This document shows, one piece after another, positions 56,606 to 64,000 of a stretch of DNA of 64,000 nt. The translations under genes and the position numbers were made by a program. The stretch lies in assembly GCA_028564705.1 (NCBI GenBank), contig JAPXFQ010001355.1, positions 1,054,001 through 1,118,000 of the forward strand, given 5' to 3'. This DNA is from Apricaphanius iberus. Taxonomy: Eukaryota; Chordata; Actinopteri; Cyprinodontiformes; Aphaniidae. Each line of letters opens with the position of its first letter. Position 1 is the stretch's first letter. The notes under the pieces are model-generated. The model was not told the DNA's origin. It did no database searches and saw nothing but the letters and a program-made list of their open reading frames with translations.

Positions 56606-58499
56606 GGCCGCCAAGGAGATCTGTGACAATTGGTTTTCACCAAGCATTCCTACGCAATAAACCAAAAGAAAAACTGAACGAAGTTCTTTTCCACTTGGCT
56701 ACTCAGTGCAGATGCCTGCACTTTCTCTCCATAATGAAAATTGGAAGAACAAATGCTACTGCTAAGAAAAAGGTAAATGGGGACAAAGGCTATTTGAAGG
56801 CTAAATGACACAAAGATTATTAAAAGCCAGATAAGGAGGGAGGGGTAGAACTTCTAAGAGACAGAGATGGAAGAACGATAAAAAAAACCTCATTCATTGA
56901 AGTATCGAAGAGTCAGACTTTACCCCTAAGAACCAAGCCTTATTCCTAGGAGGAAACACTTCAAAAATGTGTGTGTTTGTGTGTGTGTGTGTCTGTTTGT
57001 GTATACTGAGATGGGTTACGATTCCAAATGTCAAACAGGGGTGAGAGCTTTTAAAATTGCTGCGAAACAGTGAGAGGGGAGATAAAAGATGTGTGTTGAT
57101 ACAAGGCAGTGACACTCAACACGGCACAGAGCTCAAGTTTCATTCAAAAAGGAAGAGAAGATGAAAAGAGGATGGGGAGAATGGATCAGCAGCTGAGCTG
57201 GAGATCTGGAAGAAGTGGTGTCTGATGAGGGGGAAAAAGAGGCAGCACGGAGATGGAAACAGACATTTTCTGTAAAACGAGAGATAGAGAGAGAGAGGCT
57301 ATAAAATGTGTCAAGACAACATTATTTTGGCTAACCTCAGGAGAGACCGCTTACAATGATGTACCAATGGACAGGGGAAGAGAAATGCTAAAACATATTG
57401 ATTTGGGTTAGAAAAGTTTGGTTTGTTGTCTTGCTACAAACTCAATAATGTCCCCCAAGTTTTTAATAATAACCATTTATCTATCTAGTTTATACGTTCA
57501 CATTTTGTGTTCCTATTACCACAAACTTCAATGTTTTTTGGGAATGTCGTGTTCATTAATCGAACATTTTATTGTTTTGCTTTATTGAATAAATGACTAT
57601 CTTACCTCTTGAAGAGAAATGTCACCAAAGCTGCATCGGTTTTGAAACCTTTTAGGATTCTAATACAGCTACATTCTTGAAACGCATGTGTGATGTAAAT
57701 ACTATTCCAGTCTCTAAGGCGTTTTTTTGGTGAATTTAGTCTCCGGACTTTTCTTAGTTTTTCTTTCAAAAGTTGATGTAGCCCTCTGTAGCTGGGTAAT
57801 TGCTTTAGCTGTAGTTTGCTCCGACTTCTCCATGACCGCTCTCTCCCATTATGGTGTAAACAGGAAGACACAGAGCAACCTGTGTGCATGGCCCCATCAT
57901 CACAGGTTTACCGATGTGCATGTATGTTGATTGACAACTGACAAAGCGAAACCTGGATTCTATTGACAAGAGGAATTCACTGGTCAATGTGAATTGTATA
58001 GGGTTCCATGGGAGGAAGGGAGGACTTAAGAAGAATAAAAAATATTGTGAAGCACTGACCAAATTATCATTTAAAAGATTTAGAAATCGTTGACACATAA
58101 ATTAATTCTCTGGACTGTAGCTTTAATAAAAACTGAATAAACTTTATCAGTCATCTATTTAAAAAAGAAACTCCACATGCACATAAAATAAAAAATAAAA
58201 TTAAATAAAGAGCAGTGTTAGGTTCTACAATAATATTCCAAACTCACAGAGCAAGTTTTATTCCATCATTTGAAAATGAAGCGAGTATAGCACAAAAGCA
58301 AACCAGGCAGGCAGGTAGGAGGGGTAATCATCACAGATACAGTCAAAAGGCCAGCGGTAACTCTGGAGGAGCTGCATAGATCAATCGCTCAGGTAGGAGA
58401 ATCGTAAAAGAGTGTAAGGAAGAACGCTGTCGTTGGGTGTAAAAAAAATAGCCGTCGTAAGTCTTCTAGTTTCTCGCACAGATAAGACCAGAAATGAAT
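56606..58499. other. No gene; (GT)n at 56968-57002 and purine-rich 57130-57300
   Basis: A GT microsatellite lies at 56968-57002. A purine-rich stretch with GAGAGATAGAGAGAGAG follows near 57285. No exon was recognised. Confidence 0.35.
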
Positions 58500-58520
58500 T
58501 TTTTTTTTTTTTTTTTTTAA
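58500..58520. repeat. Poly-T run
   Basis: About 20 T residues immediately upstream of a Tc1 fragment. Confidence 0.9.
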
Positions 58521-58632
58521 AGAGACCATTCCCACCATAAAACATGGTACTGGCAGCATCTTGCTGTGGGATTCTTCTCTATAGAAGGGACAACGAAGCT
58601 GGTCCAACTCGCATTCATACAACTTTTGGACC
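58521..58632 (+). pseudogene. Tc1-like transposase fragment (HGxGSI box)
   Basis: AAACATGGTACTGGCAGCAT and CTTGCTGTGGGATTCTTCTC encode KHGTGSILLWDSS, the counterpart of [13 protein letters not shown] in the copy at 63.1 kb. Only about 100 bp survives. Confidence 0.65.
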
Positions 58633-58687
58633 GTTACTTGCATCCCCATTACTTCTAAATATTAAAAAGCCTCAGTTTAAATATCCT

Positions 58688-58957
58688 TCCATTATCCACA
58701 TCGGCTAAGGCCACAGGGGAGATGGTGCCTACCTCCAACCCTAACCCCTAACCCAAGTACGCTCATATCTAAGACCAATTAACCTAACAGTCAAGTTTCT
58801 GGACTTTGGGAGGATGATGGAGTACTGAGACAGACCCCCAAGCATTCAAAGGGAAACATGCAAACTCCATGCAGCAAGAGTCCCAGAGAGGATTCGAACC
58901 TGAACTCTTCTTGCTTAAAAATCAACAGCACAACCAATGTCCCACCATGCAGCATAA
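58688..58957 (-). mobile_element. V-SINE-like SINE, diverged copy
   Basis: Read on the minus strand: GCTGCATGGTGGGACATTGG head, the intact B-box-like GGTTCGAATCC, then GGAGTTTGCATGTTTCCC and TCCTCCCAAAGTCC blocks, TGTTAGGTTAATTGGTC, and GATGTGGATAATGGAAGG near the 3' end. It is older than the 24.5-kb copy but has the better B box. Confidence 0.78.
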
Positions 58958-59679
58958 ACCACCACACGTTCATAATATTCAAACCTGTCAGAAAACCTCA
59001 AATGCATATAAATTATTCCAAATATTATTCTACTTTCGTATTCATAATCTTTATGTTCTCAATTTTAGACTTTAGATGATGACAGAACTGCAAACTGGCC
59101 CTTTGAGACGAGGCTATTAAGGAGGAAAAAATGAACAGAAAGTCTGTGCAGAGAAAAATAAAATGAAACGTGCTGCATAGCAACTTTTTAGCTCTTTTGT
59201 TCCAAACCATTACTAAACACAGCACTAATGCTCCTCCATTCATCTTACTCAGAGCCTGACTTTAACTAATATCAAACCCATTGTTATAACTCCTTCCACC
59301 TGGAAAAGAACCCATTTTCAGACGTTAAGCAAAGATTTTATTGTCGTTTTTTGGCTCTGATACCAAACATGATACAGAAAAAAGGCCCTCACTAATAGTA
59401 ATGAATCACTTTGTTTCTTTTAAAAAAAAGAACTGAAGTGGTTGGTAAACAAAATACTTAAAATGACTGGAAGTCTGATTATGGTGTTTCACCAAATTAC
59501 TTTTTAAAATGTTTTAAAAATGATGGTGCTCTTCTTAGACATCAGTGTTGGAAATATTTTAAGACATGACAAACTGGTTTCAAAAACCGTGTTTTAGAAA
59601 AAGGAAGCTGTTCGTAGGGAGAGAAACAGTATTGATTTGTGCATACTGAATCCTCTCTACCTCTTTTTTTTTTTTTACA
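58958..59679. other. No feature recognised
   Basis: AT-rich; nothing assigned. Confidence 0.3.
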
Positions 59680-60550
59680 AAGTTAGCTTTTATTTCATAA
59701 TAGGGTTTTTTTCATAATGGTGTATTTATTTCAAAATGCCATTTAACATAATCTCTTAGCCAGCCAATCAGAATTAGCTGTTGGGACCTGGATGCTTATT
59801 GGTTGGTGCTTAAACATGATGTTCCTGCAGGAGGAAAACGGCGAGGACCGGCTAAGTCGTTTAACACTGTTATTGAATTTAAAGCCTTTTGGATTTTATG
59901 TATGGCTTTATAATTCTAATAATACTGGCAGAATATTTGATCACTTTTGTAATGGGGATGTCTAATCCAAACAGCCGGTGCTGCTCCAGTGTTCTAGGTG
60001 TAAAGCTGCTCAGGGCGCCATGCCCGTGATTAGACTGGGGAAAGAGACTCAGGTAGGCTGTTTGGTACGATCATTAAAACATTTCAGAAATAACACAGAA
60101 CACGTTTAAATAATCTCCCTTTAACTGACTGTAGCTAACAACCAACCAGGGCTTCCTCTCCCATCTCCTCCTAGTTGTGCTGGACAAAACAGAAAAGATA
60201 ACATCAGAACACCGGTGCTACTTTCAGACAGCTGAGAGCTGATTAATAAAAATAATTCAGATTATATCCTCCAGACGAATCAAGATGGGTCTCTGAAACA
60301 GTTCATGATAAGTTATTCCTCTCAATATGACCTGTTAGAGCAACCAGAGCTGAACAAAGTTCCTGCAGCTCCGACCCTTTACTTAGCATGCTGCTAGCTG
60401 CTCACAGAGCCACAACAACGGCTATCCAGGAAGACTAATCTTAGTTCCAGCCAATCAGCGTCCAGGTCTCAATTATACCATTATGAAAATTATACCATTA
60501 TTATGAAAAACCTCATTATGAAATAAAACCTGACTTTGGGAATAAAAACT
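59680..60550. mobile_element. 870-bp TIR element (non-autonomous)
   Basis: The left side, GCTTTTATTTCATAATAGGG, CATAATGGTGTATTTATTTC and CCAGCCAATCAGAATTAGC, GACCTGGATGCTTATTGGTT, is the inverse of the right side: CCAGCCAATCAGCGTCCAGG, TACCATTATGAAAAT and CTCATTATGAAATAAAACC. The inverted similarity extends about 120 bp with small indels. No coding frame is present. A GC-richer core (AACGGCGAGGACCGGC) lies near the left side. Confidence 0.75.
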
Positions 60551-60629
60551 GATGGAATTAAATAAAAATGTCTTGAAATAATTTATTAATTATGAAGTAA
60601 ATTGCAGTGAAATAAATATTTAATGAAAT

Positions 60630-60657
60630 TTATATATATATATATATATATATATAA
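60630..60657. repeat. (TA)n microsatellite
   Basis: About 13 TA units just before the minisatellite. Confidence 0.92.
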
Positions 60658-60714
60658 TATGGCATGCCGTTCAGGAAAATATTATATATTTATATTGATA
60701 TGTTGGAATATATG

Positions 60715-61508
60715 GAATGAACCTTGAATATATGGAAGGTAAATCTGAATATATTGAATGATAGTCTGAATATATTGATTGAACTTTGAATATATTGAAT
60801 GAACCTTGAATATATGGAATGAAAATCTGAATGTATTGAATGAAAGTCTGAATATATTGAATGAAGTTTGAATATATGGAATGAAAGTCTGAATATATGG
60901 AATGAAAGTCTGAATATATGGAATGAACCTTGAATATATGGAATGAAAGTCTGAATATATGGAATGAAGTTTGAATATATGGAATGAACCTTGAATATAT
61001 GGAATGAAAGTCTGAATATATGGAATGAAAGTCTGAATATATGGAATGAAGTTTGAATGTATGGAATGAACCTTGAATATATGGAATGAAAGTCTGAATA
61101 TATGGAATGAAGTTTGAATATATGGAATGAACCTTGAATATATGGAATGAAAGTCTGAATATATGGAATGAAAGTCTGAATATATGGAATGAAGTTTGAA
61201 TATATAGAATGAACCTTGAATATATGGAATGAAAGTCTGAATATATGGAATGAACCTTGAATATATGGAATGAAAGTCTGAATATATGGAATGAACCTTG
61301 AATATATGGAATGAAAGTCTGAATATATGGAATGAACCTTGAATATATGGAATGAACCTTGAATATATGGAATGAAAGTCTGAATATATGGAATGAAAGT
61401 ATGAATATATGGAATGAAGTTTGAATATATGGAATGAACCATGAATATATGGAATCAAAGTCTGAATATATGGAATGAAAGTCTGAATATATGGAATGAA
61501 GTTTGAAT
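60715..61508. repeat. Minisatellite, about 39 units of 20/21 bp in three variants
   Basis: All units share GAAT-GAA...TGAATATATG. They differ in the middle: A = GAATGAAAGTCTGAATATAT (21 bp with the next G), B = GAATGAACCTTGAATATATG (20 bp), C = GAATGAAGTTTGAATATATG (20 bp). The first seven units are diverged (TATATT for TATATG, plus point changes). From unit 12 on, the order is dominated by A-A-C-B and A-C-B blocks, with a B-A alternation in the middle. Two long minus-strand frames (258 and 250 codons, HSIYSDFHSIYSRF-type and SFHIFRLSFHIF-type) are by-products of stop-free units and show no sign of being genes. Confidence 0.95.
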
Positions 61509-61740
61509 GGCCAGCGTCAGTAAAGTCTGAATATTAATTAATGGTTTTCCTGAGATGAACTTTATGATTTAGGCATCAAGTTGCCTATTTCAACAACTGA
61601 ATCTCAGTTATTTAATTTCTAACTTCTCATTAGGAATTTTCCTGTTTTTGAAACCTTGAAAACAAATTGGACTTTGTCAAAAGCGAGAGATATATGTATC
61701 GTCCAATTCATGAAAAGCAGGGATTATTTCCTTATTTGAC
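61509..61740. other. No feature recognised
   Basis: Spacer between the minisatellite and the G-rich region. Confidence 0.3.
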
Positions 61741-62045
61741 CTTTTTTTTTGGGGGGGGGGCAGTTATTACAGTAGCGGATAAATATGGAGGGTTTCTGTA
61801 ATTTTAAAAAATTTTATATTTTATCCTCTCTGGGGAGAGGGGTTGGACGTGGGGGGTGTGGTTTGAGGCTGAGTAAGAGGTTATACCAAGAGAGTGATGA
61901 GGACAGGATGAGACTGTGAAGAACGTTGTGGCGCGGGACTTAGCCGTGGATGGGGGGGGAGGGGAGGTGGGGTGAACAACGGGTTCTCTGGAGGTTGAGG
62001 AAGTGGACGACGAGAGGACGATAGGGGGGGGGGGTAGGGTTGGGA
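61741..62045 (+). other. G-rich, strand-asymmetric tract
   Basis: Long G runs on the plus strand occur at 61750-61760, around 61830-61860, at 61951-61970 and at 62023-62035, separated by short spacers. The arrangement could form G-quadruplexes. It is also very poor in C over about 250 bp. The minus-strand proline-rich frame through it is not a gene. Confidence 0.6.
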
Positions 62046-62392
62046 CATTGTATTTGTTGGCGGATGAAGGGGAGAGCGCCGGAAGAGAACTGATTCATTT
62101 GTCCGTTTGTCGTGCAGAAACGTGGAATACAGTTAACTAAATTAAAAAAAAGAGATTTACATTTGAAGCATTTGTGCATAATTTCATGGCATCTCATTAT
62201 CAATGAGCTAGCAGTGTGTTTCAAGATTTACGGAGGCTTTGGAGCAGTCACAGTCCTGCTCCAAAAACCGTAACCCTGTACAGAAGTTGTGCTTACTACT
62301 GAACTTACTCCCGCTGAAGCAGTTAAAACTAAGATGATGATTGTATTTCAGTCTCCAGTGTGGTAGTGGAGCACAGATTCAGCTTTCAGAAC
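62046..62392. other. No feature recognised
   Basis: No motif assigned. Confidence 0.3.
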
Positions 62393-62900
62393 ATTTAATG
62401 CCTTATCCACATGTAGCTGGGTATCTCAGAAAACTGAGATATTTTTCTACGATTTGGCCTGTCATCCACACGTAAACTGAGATTTTTGGCACAAAAAAAA
62501 CCCAACATTTTTTTAAATCTGGCCAAATTGGAGATCTGCTATTTCTCCATTTTCAGCATCTATGTGTGGACGGATGAAAACTGAGTTTTAAGTGCTATAA
62601 CTTCACAAGCTGCATTTACACTCAGAAACAACATTTATGCCCTCAGAGCTGTGTTGGAATCATCAATTGTCAAAGCATGTTTTGTTTGTTTACTTTTAGA
62701 GCTCTGTTACTGCTGCAGGCTGAATATAGAGAATAGAAAGTTACTCTGAGTGGATAGGATTTGGGAGAACTATTGCCCCTACAGGTTTGCCATGTCTATG
62801 AAAGTGCTGAAAAACACATTAATCCGGATTTTTTTTCTAAAGAAGCGGTGGAAAATCTTTGGGTTTTTTATTAAACGGCTATGTGTGGATATGGCCTAAA
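62393..62900. mobile_element. MITE copy, partner of 56075-56605
   Basis: Better preserved ends than its partner: CCTTATCCACATGTAGCTGG at the left and CGGCTATGTGTGGATATGGC at the right form an inverted pair. Direct orientation relative to the 56-kb copy. Non-coding. Confidence 0.8.
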
Positions 62901-63059
62901 TCCTTAGAAGTCCAAAACTCAAAACAATAGGCTACTGTATGTGCAGTTCAGATCCATGCGAATAGAGGTATTTGTGACTTGTTTAGGCCACAGTAGGTGA
63001 ACTTTTCATATTTTACGTTTAAAATGGGAGGTTTTTATTGTTAACATGAAGTTAATGGG
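62901..63059. other. No feature recognised
   Basis: Short spacer. Confidence 0.3.
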
Positions 63060-63540
63060 GCCACAATCAGTGGTTGTCACTGTGGAAAAAAAAATAAAAA
63101 GAATCTGCTTGAGATTGAACTTTCTGGCCTTAATTGTAAGTGTGGAGAAAACCAGGCACTGCTCCTTAGCAGCCCAACAAAACCCTACAGTAAAACATGG
63201 TGGTGGGAGTATCATGTTGTGGGGGTGTTTTTCAGCTGCAGGGACAGAACTGGTTGTAACTGAAGGAAAGATGAATGCGGCCAAGTACATCCTGCAAGAA
63301 AACTTCTACCAGAGTAATTAGGACCCCAGACTGGGTTGAAGCTCCACCTTTCAACACGACAGTGACCTAAGCACACACCTAAAATAAAAAATGGTGTGGC
63401 TTTGGAATAACTCTGTGACCGTTCTTGACTGGCCCAGTCAGATCCTTGACCCAAACACAATTGAGCATCTCTGGAGACCTGAAAATGGCTGTCCACCAAC
63501 ATTCAACATCCAACCTGATAGTATATATAGATTTAAAAAG
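63060..63540 (+). pseudogene. Tc1-like transposase, C-terminal half
   Basis: A frame reads [40 protein letters not shown] and QENFYQSN, with the [10 protein letters not shown] box of Tc1/mariner transposases. After a shift come the HDSDLSTH-like stretch at 63355-63380, FGITL and LTGPVRSLTQTQLSISG (the region before the last catalytic Glu), and ENGCPPTFNIQP. The N-terminal half, including the paired-like DNA-binding domain, is missing. Several frameshifts make it inactive. Confidence 0.82.
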
Positions 63541-63627
63541 AAATTGGTACAATTTATAGCAGTAGTGGTGTTGTTCTGTTGATTAGAACAATATACAGAG
63601 CTGATGTAAACATCCATGTTTGTTGGC

Positions 63628-64000
63628 AGCAGTTTTGATTGAACAGTCTATCAGCTGCAGAGAGGAAGGACCTGCAGAAAAGCTCCTTCCTGCATCTAGG
63701 ATACAGCAGTCTGTCAATGAAGGAGCTCTACAATCCAGCAACATTTCCATGCATGGGGTGGGAGATTCTCTCCATTAGAGATGTTATTTTAACCAGAGTC
63801 CTTCTGTCTCCAACCACCTGTACTGGATCCAGGGTGCGTACTAGAACAGAGCTGGCCTTCCTGATGAGTTTATCTTATCTCTTCCTCTCAGCTGTCGATA
63901 TACTAATGCTCCAACATACAACAATGTAAAAAATGACAGAAGTCACCACAGGGTCATAGAAGGTCTTTAACAGCGCTCCCTGGACTCCAAATGACCTCAG
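63628..64000 (-). mobile_element. Non-LTR retrotransposon 3' part, runs off the window
   Basis: The plus strand shows CAGAGAGGAAGGACCTGCAG, CCTGCATCTAGGATACAGCA, CCACCTGTACTGGATCCAGG, GAACAGAGCTGGCCTTCCTG, CACCACAGGGTCATAGAAGG and CCCTGGACTCCAAATGACCT. This is the reverse complement of the C-terminal coding/3' region of a fish LINE, with GDFCHF and RLGSPGSAVK-like codons on the minus strand. The upstream reverse transcriptase would lie beyond position 64000. Confidence 0.75.

Noticed and set aside
56362..56808. 148-codon plus-strand frame
   Set aside because: Starts inside a MITE copy; its partner copy at 62.4 kb does not preserve the frame.
60682..61458. Two minus-strand frames of 258 and 250 codons rich in HSIYS/FHIF units
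   Set aside because: They lie wholly within the 20/21-bp minisatellite, occur in two frames at once and reflect only the absence of stops in the unit.
1..64000. CRISPR array, bacterial operons or prophage
   Set aside because: The window is vertebrate nuclear DNA; the only tandem arrays are microsatellites, a minisatellite and transposon-end subrepeats.

Overview
The window is AT-rich, gene-poor DNA with the repeat content of a teleost fish genome, most likely a spiny-rayed (acanthomorph) fish. The basis is the set of repeats: a tRNA-derived SINE with the central domain typical of fish SINEs, Rex1/Babar-like and L2-like LINE pieces, many hAT- and Tc1-type non-autonomous elements, a piggyBac gene with introns, and dense microsatellites. 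No bacterial-style gene organisation is present. Most open frames in the window are chance frames in non-coding DNA.

Host gene content is sparse. The best host coding signal is a 96-bp minus-strand exon at 11331-11426 with consensus splice sites on both sides. A CpG-rich segment at about 18890-19272 has a consensus 5' splice donor on each strand and looks like a promoter/first exon, perhaps bidirectional. The minus-strand reading could belong to the same gene as the 11.3 kb exon. A weaker exon cluster lies at about 47.7-49.1 kb. Non-repetitive blocks at 21.1-21.9, 45.2-45.6 and 53.1-53.5 kb are candidate conserved non-coding elements.

The rest is mobile-element history. Region by region: 0-6 kb holds a TIR element, a Tigger/pogo remnant, a SINE and a 28S rRNA pseudogene fragment. 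7-18 kb holds dispersed repeats, a hAT MITE with perfect 8-bp duplications nested in a Tc1-type element, an L2 reverse transcriptase fragment and a 545-bp MITE. 22-25 kb holds a retroelement end motif and a MITE carrying a complete SINE with perfect 13-bp duplications. 27-29 kb holds a nearly intact piggyBac transposase gene (three exons, one frameshift, one stop). 30-47 kb holds pairs of diverged repeats and a Tc1-type piece. 50.3-52.2 kb holds the most unusual object: an integrase-like DDE element with about 450-bp inverted ends made of 22-bp subrepeats, each end also carrying a zinc-ribbon exon. 52.3-55.3 kb holds Tc1 and Rex1-like remnants. 56-62 kb holds paired MITEs, an 800-bp minisatellite with higher-order structure and a G-rich tract. 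63-64 kb holds a Tc1 transposase remnant and a LINE running off the end.

All family names rest on motif recognition by eye; no database search was possible.
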